A DNA stretch of 64,000 nucleotides, from NCBI GenBank assembly GCA_031772625.1, contig CM062819.1, forward strand, positions 826,024,503 to 826,088,502, given 5' to 3'. The stretch's first letter is position 1. The number at the start of each line of letters is the position of its first letter. This DNA comes from Pinus tabuliformis (Eukaryota > Streptophyta > Pinopsida > Pinales > Pinaceae). This document shows positions 56,309-64,000 of the stretch, in pieces. Position numbers and translations under genes: made by a program. The notes beneath the pieces were generated by a model. That model made no database searches and had not been told where the DNA came from. It worked only from the letters and a program-made list of their open reading frames with translations.

Positions 56309-57889
56309 TTGGGTGCCAAGTCAGCAATATATTTTAGTCATCTTGCCTTCATAACCATGTCAGAAACCGAATCAGATTATGAGCAGAGCTATGACAGTGG
56401 TTCATCACCAGAGGTAGAAGTGCCAAGGAGGCATCATAAGGGTGGTAAGGGTGGTCGGCATGTCAGAGAGGAGCCCACTTCATTGGTTCATTTGAAAGCT
56501 TGTCCTCTTGCAATGTCATGTTTTCAATATCAATCATGCTTTGGATATTGTGAGAGGATCTCACAAATTCAACACCATAGAGAGCTGGTCCGCTTGTTTG
56601 TCCTACATTTGCACAATGGCCATGTGAACCTTGCAGGAGTGGATTTCACCTTATCACCTGAAATGGTTGCTCAAGCTACCGGGATACCAAATGTTGGGGA
56701 AGGGTGGACCAAACGAAAGATGCTAGGCAAATTTCATTATCAACCATACATCAAACCTGGATGCATGAGGCACCTTACTGTTGTTTTTCCTTTCAGATTC
56801 CTAAGGGATGAGTATGCACCCTTGATGAGGCTCATTATGCGCTATTTCACTTGTGAGGGCAGATTTTCACGTTTATATTTGTACCATATCCGTTTGTTGA
56901 TGCATTTCACCCGGGTACGAATGATGAACATTCCATTTTTCATGTGCCGAAATATAGAGAAGATGGTGCCTGTAGCGCAAAGGAAGAATCCCGCACAGCA
57001 GCTCAAAAGTATATATCATTATGCACTGATCGAGATCATAGTGATGCATCAGTTGGCACAGCAGGGTATTGCTTGGGAGGATTTCATTTCTCGTGATTTC
57101 TTCATGGTGCCACAGCCACCTCCTGAGGTTGTCCGTGATGAGGGAGGGCCTTCACAGCAGTTTGATATTCCTGAGCCAGAGCATGTCAGCACTCCTCCTT
57201 ATGTTACATATCAGAGAGGCCACAGGGCCTTATTTGCATCTGCACGGCGAGTATTATCTCCACATCAGGTGGAAGGGGTCTCGCCTTCTTCATCAGCACA
57301 GCAAGTGTTATCTCCACATTGGGTGGAAGGGGCCTCGGTTTTGACAGCAGCACAGGTACAAGAGAGAGGCAAGCAGCCCAAGATTGATGAGGGGCCATCA
57401 GGTGATCCAGGCATAGATGTTGTTGACCTTGATATCATTTCTCCTAGCCTAGAGTCAAAAGAGATCATCCAGCAACTAAGGGCTGAAAATGACTTGTTGC
57501 AGCAAAAGTTGGAGATGGAAAATTGGACAATTACTTATTTAGAGAAGCGCAACAAGCAATTAGAGGATGAACACTCTCTTGATGAGTTGCGAAGGATCCG
57601 AGAAGATCGAAACTTGGCTCGTAAGAGACCTGGTGATTTGACACCTAAGGAGCAAAGCTCTATGCTCATTCAGGTGAACACACATTTAGAGAGGTTGATA
57701 GCAAAGGCAAACAGGGACAAAGACATGCTCCGCCACATGAAGAACCATTATTGGGCCCGCATGCATGTATGCAAAGCAAAAATGAAGGTACTTAAAGCAT
57801 GCTTGGCCAAGGCACTTAAATGGAGGAAACGGTCCGATCCGCTTCAAATTTTGGCTGAAGCCACCTTGAGGGAGCATGGTGCTCAATGA
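56309..57889 (+). CDS. intact 526-codon 3' ORF of fragment F
   Basis: The only long intact ORF in the window. The start may instead be the second Met at 56357 (SETESDYEQSYDSGSSPEVE), which gives a more typical acidic N-terminus. Residues about 65-270 form a globular domain (SCFGYCERISQIQHHRELVR, LSPEMVAQATGIPNVGEGW, MRYFTCEGRFSRLYLYHIRL, MNIPFFMCRNIEKMVPVAQR). A Pro/Ser-rich linker holds an internal repeat (RRVLSPHQVEGVS and QQVLSPHWVEGAS). The C-terminal 150 residues form a coiled coil (EIIQQLRAENDLLQQKLEME), then a basic tail. The globular part matches the Athila ORF at 32356-34892. It sits where Athila/Tat elements carry their extra ORF of unknown role. No signal peptide or membrane segment, so it is not an obvious envelope protein. 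Confidence 0.82.
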   Translation: MGAKSAIYFSHLAFITMSETESDYEQSYDSGSSPEVEVPRRHHKGGKGGRHVREEPTSLVHLKACPLAMSCFQYQSCFGYCERISQIQHHRELVRLFVLHLHNGHVNLAGVDFTLSPEMVAQATGIPNVGEGWTKRKMLGKFHYQPYIKPGCMRHLTVVFPFRFLRDEYAPLMRLIMRYFTCEGRFSRLYLYHIRLLMHFTRVRMMNIPFFMCRNIEKMVPVAQRKNPAQQLKSIYHYALIEIIVMHQLAQQGIAWEDFISRDFFMVPQPPPEVVRDEGGPSQQFDIPEPEHVSTPPYVTYQRGHRALFASARRVLSPHQVEGVSPSSSAQQVLSPHWVEGASVLTAAQVQERGKQPKIDEGPSGDPGIDVVDLDIISPSLESKEIIQQLRAENDLLQQKLEMENWTITYLEKRNKQLEDEHSLDELRRIREDRNLARKRPGDLTPKEQSSMLIQVNTHLERLIAKANRDKDMLRHMKNHYWARMHVCKAKMKVLKACLAKALKWRKRSDPLQILAEATLREHGAQ

Positions 57890-59330
57890 TACACCTCCAG
57901 CTCAAAATTCAGAAAATTTGGAGCAATTTTGGTCAATTTTGATTTTTTTGTGCCAAACACAGGGTTTTGCCCTCAACGCGTAGCGCGCCGCGCGCTACCC
58001 TTAAGTTGGGGAAGTCCATTTCAGGAAAACTCAGCATTTTTGGATTTTTCATGGAAAAATACACTTACTCAGCCACTTCCAAGAAGTTTCATGAAGATTT
58101 GAGCCCCCAAAAGGTCAAAAAACAAGCAAAAAATGACCTTCTGCCACTTTTTGGACACACAGGAAGCAGTCTTGGGAGATTGCAATTTTGGAGGGGAAAA
58201 TGGCCACCAAATTGAGAAATTCTACTTGGGCTGGAGAGTAGACATCCAGACCTTTCCAACAAGCCCACTTGTGCCTCATTTGGATTCCGGGAAGTGCCTC
58301 AAAGGTGGCCTGAAAGGCACGCTACGCGTTGAGAAATGGCGCGCTACGCGTTGGGGAAATTGGCCAGTTTTGCATCTTCAGCGCAGGAAAATGCAGCAGT
58401 GACTAGTTTTGACCTTTTGGTTGGATTTTTCATCCCCCTTGATGTATTTGATGTAATTTCATGATTGACATGACACTTTTTACCTATTCTAGAAGATTCA
58501 TTCATAAAATGGCAATGTTTTAATGAATGAATTGGTTTCCAAGCTTATAGAGGCAAGTTGTTTTGATTGCCTAGATTGTAGTGCTCAGTTTAGAATTGGT
58601 TGAAACAGCTCCTAGGATGATGAGATCGACCCCTAGAGGCAAGGGAATGTGTTAGCTTGCCTATATTATGTACTTTCTTAGTCATTTTCATGGTTGGACT
58701 CTTGAGGGATAAGCTTAGACTGTTTTACACTTTGTATCTCTGCAATTTTGGCGAAGGAAAGACCAGGGTTTTGCAGCACTATTTGGGATTCTTGTGGTGT
58801 TTTGTGTTGATGGTGTGTTTCTCTCATGTACTTTTAAGTGTGTTATGTGTATCATTTTCCTACTTCTCTTTTCTGCACATTAAGTAAATGAAGTGTTAAG
58901 GTAGAATTCATAATTTATATGCTCTGCCTTTAAGTTTGCTTAATATCTATGTTTTCCTCTGTCTAAAGAGAACTCTCGAGGGTTTCTTGCTCTTTTTAGC
59001 TCCTCACCGGTCATTCCTATCCATTCACTTAAATCAAAGGCATCAAGACAATCTCCTACCTTGCCCCAAAAAGACCTCTGCAAAAACGGTGTCTCATCCC
59101 CACACCCAAAATTGTTGTGCTCAGTTTTCCAACAAAACTCTAAAAAATTTAAAATCAAACTTTCCCTATCAGTTTACTAGCCTAAAATCAGTGTTCTTTA
59201 TTGGTCATCTCCGCCCTTTGTAGATCTTTTGCTGAGATAGACCGGAGAGAGCCCTCTCCTGCCCCGTAGGGCTAGCTACGAGGCTAAGTGGTTTGATGTT
59301 GCCTTGGATTTTGTCTTTTTTAGCCTGAGG
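57890..59330 (+). other. 3' region of F, possible LTR without partner
   Basis: Three more CpG-rich motifs at 57976-57989 (inverted), 58316-58329 and 58338-58351. The remaining kilobase (58400-59330) has LTR-like composition and no gene. It cannot be proved to be an LTR because no second copy is present. Confidence 0.45.
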
Positions 59331-59344
59331 CCAAATTCAAGTGC

Positions 59345-59870
59345 TAACAGTGTACATTTTGTACAAGTGGTGCCATGTGCATGTGGTTCTATGTACATGT
59401 CGTGCATATGGCACTGTGTACATGTGGTGTCATGTACATGTCATGCGTGTGGTACTGTATACATGTGGTATTGTGAACGCATTGTATAGTGGTGTAGTGT
59501 ACACGTTGTGCAGGTGGTGCGGTGTACCAGTGGTACTGTGTACATGTTTTACATGTGGTACTGGTGTACATGTGGCATTGTGTGCATGTCATCAATGTTG
59601 TATTATGGACATACAATATTATGTATATGCATCATGTAGTCATGGTATTGCGGTGTGTGTACTCGTTGTGTAGTACTTTGTGTAGGTACATGCATTAGGT
59701 GGTATTTCACATCGGGTATAGATGGATGCATTGTATTGTATACACTGGGTGTAAGTGTATGTGTTGTATTTCAGGTGTAGATGCATGTATTGCATGGTGT
59801 GGTATGCCGTGTGGTTGTATGTGTGTGATGCACACTATGTGTCTATGCACCTAGTAGAGGATAAGGCACA
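59345..59870. repeat. GT/CATG-rich minisatellite in E
   Basis: Irregular units around gtacatgtggtactgtgtac, 20-40 bp long, over about 500 bases. Alternating purine-pyrimidine runs dominate. No coding sense. Confidence 0.75.
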
Positions 59871-60369
59871 GGGTGTTTGTTGGGTGTAGCAACCGATTCG
59901 GTGTGTGTACAAAATAGCAAAGGCAAAAGTAAGGATCGGTGAAGGATAAGTATCGGTATATTATTTCAGTTTTACAATGCATGTGATTTATGATTCTGAT
60001 ATATGATGGCTATATGTGATATATGATTATGATTTATGATGGTTACATATAATTTATGATTTTGATGGCTATATTTTGAACTAAATTGATGTGATATATG
60101 TATACATGTTGATTTGGTCAAATATGCTAGTTTAATTTGTTATGAAAGGAAGCGAACAAGATTGGAAATGTACCTTATTGACGAGCTACCAATGAGGTAT
60201 GATGTGAATATATTTCAATTTATTTTGAATCTAATGGAAGTTATTTTCTTGGTACAGGAAAAATGAACATGCCTAGTTGGGTATCTGAAATCAAATACAA
60301 GAATTAGCAGCTTGATATGGTGGTTTGGTGGTTTCTTATGGTGGTTTAGTATTTTCTTTATGTTGGTTT

Positions 60370-60460
60370 AGTATATGATTTATGGTGATTGATATATGCT
60401 TTATGATGGTTGATATATGCTTTATTTTGGTTCATACATGCTATATGATGTTAGTATATG
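60370..60460. repeat. 22-bp units in E
   Basis: Three copies of a ggttgatatatgctttatgat-like unit. Confidence 0.65.
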
Positions 60461-60534
60461 TTTGGTATATGATTTTGCATATGTTTTGGTATATATATTT
60501 TGATGATGTTTTTATGTGTACACCCGTGTATGGA

Positions 60535-60815
60535 TGTAAATACCGTAACGAGTTGTGTTATAAAGCTCCACACTGTGGTATGGGTGTTATGTTATTATGT
60601 TATCATGTGGTTATATTATCATGATGTTATGATGTCATATGATTTTTCTTGAGAAGGGTGATCATTGTAGATACCGTAATGAGCTGTTTTATAAAGCTCC
60701 ACTATGCGGTAGGTTGTCATGTTTCCATGATGTTTTGATTTTGAGCAAATATTTCATTGTAGATATTGCAACGAGCTATGTTATAAAACTCCATGGCAAT
60801 ATGTTTTGTTTTCAG
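60535..60815. repeat. three degenerate units (90-130 bp) before the E 3' LTR
   Basis: Each unit starts tgta(a/g)ata(c/t)cg(t)aacgag and contains ttataaagctcca, at 60535, 60666 and 60759. They have a similar layout to the leader repeats but an unrelated sequence. Confidence 0.75.
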
Positions 60816-60865
60816 AAGTCTTGCTGGTTATAGGTGTCATTAAACACCGAGGATAGTGTTCCCCT

Positions 60866-60876
60866 AAGGGGGAGGG
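60866..60876 (+). promoter_or_regulatory. polypurine tract of E
   Basis: AAGGGGGAGGG, three bases before TGTAACA of the 3' LTR. The preceding cccct can pair with it. Confidence 0.8.
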
Positions 60877-60879
60877 TTC

Positions 60880-62266
60880 TGTAACAACCCTGGTGAAAAT
60901 TCCATGTAATAAATGTTAAAAACAATAACCACGGATGACTAGGACACGTATTCCAAGCTAAATGGTGGGTAAAACATACTAGGGGGTGTTCATTTGGTTG
61001 TTTATGGCTAAGGAAATTGGCAAAGGCAATGGCTAAGGCATTAAAGAGGGAAAAAGGTATTCTGTCACATTTATTTATGAAAATAATTGAAATTAGGAGA
61101 AAAGGAAGGTGAAAGGTAACTTTTTTCATGTGAGGAGGAAATTGAGGGAAAATAATGGAAAATGAAAAAAATAGAGGCCTCATTAATAAAAAGGCTTATG
61201 AGGATCAGTGGGCAAAACTTGGTCAGTTCAGTTTTGGAGCTCTCTCATTATTCTCTCTCTCATACTTTTGGACACTTAGATTTTTCTTGGAGAACTTTGG
61301 CATTGGAGAAAGAAAGGAAAAGAAGGCAAGATGAAGCAAGGATTAAGCAACTACAATATGCTTCGTTGCAGGTATTAACTTGCATGTGTATTTTCCTTGC
61401 TAGATTTGGCATGCATGGGATTGCATGTGTATTTTCCTTGCTATATTTGGCATTCATGGGATTGCATGTGTTTCTTTTTATACCATGGCATGGGTTTTTC
61501 CAGGTGTGGCAATATTTTCAGCCTAGCCTTGCCATTTCCTGATAGCTGTGATGAGATGAGTTCTTTGATATGTTTTGTGGGGGATGGACAGATTGGATTT
61601 GAAGATGAGTGGGGTGGATCTCTGAATTGACAAACACATGGTGGTAGTGGTCCCTAAACTACTAAGGATGCATAAAGCCATTGGCCTAGTAACCCTTGAA
61701 TTGGACTATGGGTTGCGGTAAAGCCAAATTGTGTGCCTCAGTGAGCCAAGGAATCCTTACTGGTGAATGGTAGGATATAGGGTAAAGCCAAGAGGTGGAT
61801 TTTCTCTCTGTTGGGCCTAGTGATTATGGGATGGAATGCACGGTAAATCCTGGAGAGTATGTCTTGGTGTAGGGCCTAGTGATCCCTAGATCAGATTGTA
61901 GATTCACGGTAAAGCCTGAGAGACTAGGAGGCACTCAAATTCATCACGTTGTAGGCAGAGAACACTGGTGGCATCCACATTGATTGGTGTTTTTTGTGTG
62001 TTATATGAGTCCCACATTCATGCTTGGAATATGGCACGGAGGTGATTGGCTAAAGAGAGACTTGGCTCAGCCAATCTATGGTCGGGTGGAACGTGGTAGG
62101 CCCATCACCGGTTGGTTCATTGCATTATTAATGAAAAAAATTCATTCCCTTGATTTTCATGTGCAAATGTACTAATGTATATATGGATTTTGATGGCTAA
62201 TATGTTTATTGTAGTTTTGTTCCTATTATGTTGTTTATATGCACATTTACCCCAGAGGTTGTTATG
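60880..62266 (+). repeat. 3' LTR of element E
   Basis: 1387 bp, partner of 48061-49409. A 41-bp tandem duplication at 61380-61461 (ttgcatgtgtattttccttg) explains the extra length. The outer end reads GTTATG where the left LTR has GTTACA. Confidence 0.9.
61380..61461. repeat. 41-bp tandem duplication in the E 3' LTR
   Basis: Two units, 61380-61420 and 61421-61461, with two differences. The 5' LTR has one copy at 48562-48602. Confidence 0.85.
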
Positions 62267-62348
62267 TCTGACATGGATAGTTTGAACTTTGTATATGCTC
62301 ATGGTTTGAATTTTTAATATTATGACCAAATACAAAGTGTTATTATAG

Positions 62349-62491
62349 GTAGAAAATGGTATAAACCTAAATATATGGAGTATGGATCTATTAGAGTGTA
62401 ATATATGAATTGGGATGCTCAGATGGATGTGGGAATGGATAAGGGTGTACCCTGGGTTATGTGAAAACAAGATGATGCAGCAGACCATGTG
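62349..62491 (+). pseudogene. beta-galactosidase pseudogene, exon right of element E
   Basis: Acceptor TTATAG, a short VEN remnant of the catalytic IENEYG block, a frame change, then MEYGSIRV, a stop, YMNWDAQMDVGMDKGVPWVM, a stop and KQDDAADHV, and donor GTAAGT. Plant GH35 enzymes have [29 protein letters not shown] here. The Cys codon has become TGA. The later exons are outside the window or lost. Confidence 0.88.
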
Positions 62492-63335
62492 GTAAGTTAT
62501 GTTATCAATACCCACTTATATGTTTATATCATAATATCTTCATTAGGGCACTTGGTGGCCCTTGTCTCTGGATGAACTTATAAAATTGTATTATTGAATG
62601 AAAATTTTGCACTAGTTAAATCAATAAAATTTGTATATTATGTAACACCCTCCTCCCACATCTACCCATGTAACCATCCAATTGGGGTAAACATGTGACG
62701 AGAGGCTACTATGGTTGGATTTGACCTCCTATGTGACCTTAAGGAAATTGAATTGACATAAATACAACAAAGAAACCTTCCACATTAGCTACAGGACCCC
62801 AGAGAATCGTGCCAACACTTGAGGCAGCTTGCCCTTGGGTCCCACATAAACTTCTGATCACTTTCCCTCTAGACGCTCTCATGCTATGGGCATGCAAGCA
62901 TCCAGGGACCTCTAGACGCTCTCACGGGCCTAGATGCCAGTGTCCATAGACCAATATGTCCAGTTTTGTGCTAGCATCCCCAAGATTTCAGCCACTTTTT
63001 TTGGCCCAGAGCCTAGGTCACTGCCTAGAATGGAATGATATCTTAAGAGTTTTAAAATAGCAGGGAAACAATGAAGTAGAAGCATTTAGTTAAACAAGCC
63101 CTTAATTATACCCCTACTAGCCATGAAAGGCATTTTGTTAAACATATCGCAAACATGTAGTCTACAAGTGTCAACAATGGAATTAAACATAGGGATCTCA
63201 TACTTATCTGAGAATCGCTAAGAACCATTGTTCCCTCATGTCTTTTGTTGCATTATCATCTATTAGTTCATAGATACATTTTCCATTTATTTACAAGTAA
63301 AAACATACTAAGATTCATACATAGTTTTTGTCATA
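62492..63335. other. intron start and unassigned repeat DNA
   Basis: No gene. TGTAACACCCTCC at 62643 looks like an LTR start of the TGTAACA type but has no partner. The phrase ctctagacgctctca occurs twice near 62870 and 62910. Confidence 0.35.
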
Positions 63336-63339
63336 AAAC

Positions 63340-64000
63340 ATACATATAACTAGCATAGTAACAAAAGAAATACCATAAATATATCAACCATAAAATCCAC
63401 ATATAAACCAATATATTTACACATGAAAACAAAGGGAATTAATTTCTCATTAATGAATGAAAAAACTGACTGGAGATGGGACTACCATGTTCCACCCGAC
63501 CGTAGATTAGTTGAGTCAAGTCGCTCTTCAGCAAATCACTCTGTTCCATATTCTAAGCATGAATGTGGGACTCATAACCAACCGAAAAGAACCAAACAAG
63601 CATGGATGCTACTAGAGTTTTCCACCTACACCATGAGGAATTTGAATGCCTTCTAGTCTCTCAGGCTTTACCGTAATCCACAATATGATCTAGGGACCAC
63701 TAGGCCCTACACCGAGACCCACTCTCTAGGTTTTACCGTACATCCCATCCCGGGACTACTGGGCCCAAAAGAGAGCAATCCACCTCTTGGATTTACTGTC
63801 TATCTCGCCATTCAATGAAAAGGATTCCTAGGGCCACCAAGTCACACAATCCTGGATTTACCACAACCCATAATATGGCTCAAGGGTTATTAGTCTAGTG
63901 GCTTTACCATGATCCACAGTTTGGTTTAGGGACCACTAGGCCATGTGTTTTTCATTTTGGAGATCCAACCCACTCAGCTTCGAACCCATCTGAAAATCTA
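63340..64000 (-). repeat. partial E-type LTR in reverse orientation
   Basis: The minus strand follows the E LTR from its ggcctag/ggtaaagcc units to near the 3' end. It is much more diverged from both E LTRs than they are from each other. It runs out of the window at 64000. Confidence 0.85.

Larger units (their letters stand above)
52871..59330 (+). mobile_element. Tat-like fragment F nested in E
   Basis: Contains the end of RNase H, integrase, a spacer with CpG-rich motifs, an intact 526-codon ORF and a long 3' region. A 5' LTR, gag, protease and RT are missing. Edges are approximate, judged from the change between E-type AT-rich repeats and this sequence. A short inverted similarity (cttagcctc...gagagggctctctc) sits near both edges (53025-53060 and 59245-59290, opposite strands). 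Confidence 0.65.
48061..62266 (+). mobile_element. LTR retrotransposon E, no own pol, inserted in a beta-galactosidase intron
   Basis: LTRs at 48061-49409 and 60880-62266 start TGTAACA. The left one ends GTTACA, the right one GTTATG. A primer site of initiator-Met type follows the left LTR and a purine tract precedes the right one. This combination is typical of chromovirus-like elements. The internal region is non-coding tandem repeats and AT-rich DNA, plus a separate Tat fragment F. No chromoviral gag, RT or integrase was found, so E is probably a non-autonomous element. The target flanks are TCCAA and TCTGA, matching at only 3 of 5 positions. Confidence 0.8.

Noticed and set aside
59389-59673. 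Cys/His/Val-rich open frames on both strands
   Set aside because: They are created by the GT/CATG minisatellite and have no domain.
62642-62655. Start of another LTR (TGTAACACCCTCC)
   Set aside because: No second copy, primer site or purine tract could be paired with it in the window.
1-64000. Endogenous pararetrovirus or bacterial contamination
   Set aside because: All pol remnants have integrase and LTRs, as in Ty3/gypsy elements. No movement-protein motif and no bacterial gene organisation were seen.

Overview
This window looks like repeat-dominated nuclear DNA from a seed plant with a large genome. No bacterial, organellar or CRISPR-like content was seen, and no intact host gene. Almost everything is nested, decayed Ty3/gypsy LTR retrotransposon DNA of the Athila/Tat type, plus one shredded host gene with plant-type introns, a GH35 beta-galactosidase. 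The species cannot be named from the sequence. A gymnosperm is possible given the density and age of the insertions, but that is a guess. Element names H, A, B, G, E and F are local labels.

Layout. (1) 1-38974: an old Tat-like element H runs in from the left. It has pol (1-2220), a spacer, the start of a 3' coiled-coil ORF (from 4580) and, far to the right, the end of that ORF (36968-about 38030) and an LTR (about 38066-38974). (2) H is split by an Athila-like element at 7103-36967, with 2.0-2.1 kb LTRs, an exact tRNA-Asp-type primer site, gag-PR-RT-RNaseH-INT and a 3' acidic ORF. (3) The Athila integrase gene is itself split twice by two members of another Ty3/gypsy family in reverse orientation: A (13791-22345) and B (22759-31731). 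A keeps pol but has lost the extra 3' ORF. B keeps the extra 3' ORF but has lost most of pol. (4) 40382-44140: a truncated Tat element G with 5' LTR, primer site, gag, protease remnant and RNase H remnant. (5) 44640-62491: exons of a beta-galactosidase pseudogene. (6) In one of its introns sits element E (48061-62266), with TGTAACA-type LTRs and an initiator-Met primer site but no chromoviral pol. Inside E lies a Tat fragment F with a nearly intact integrase and the only intact long ORF of the window (56309-57889). (7) 63340-64000: a reverse-oriented copy of the E LTR leaves the window.

The elements would once have encoded gag particles, a protease, reverse transcriptase/RNase H and integrase. 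Nearly all copies now carry frameshifts and stops. Many stops are TAG where relatives have glutamine, consistent with decay of methylated CAG sites. Unusual features are the A/B pair with complementary deletions, a gag-like domain between protease and RT in A, a CpG-dense 14-base motif repeated around the F ORF, and tandem repeats that copy a splice-donor region in the beta-galactosidase intron. Identities and divergences quoted are by eye.
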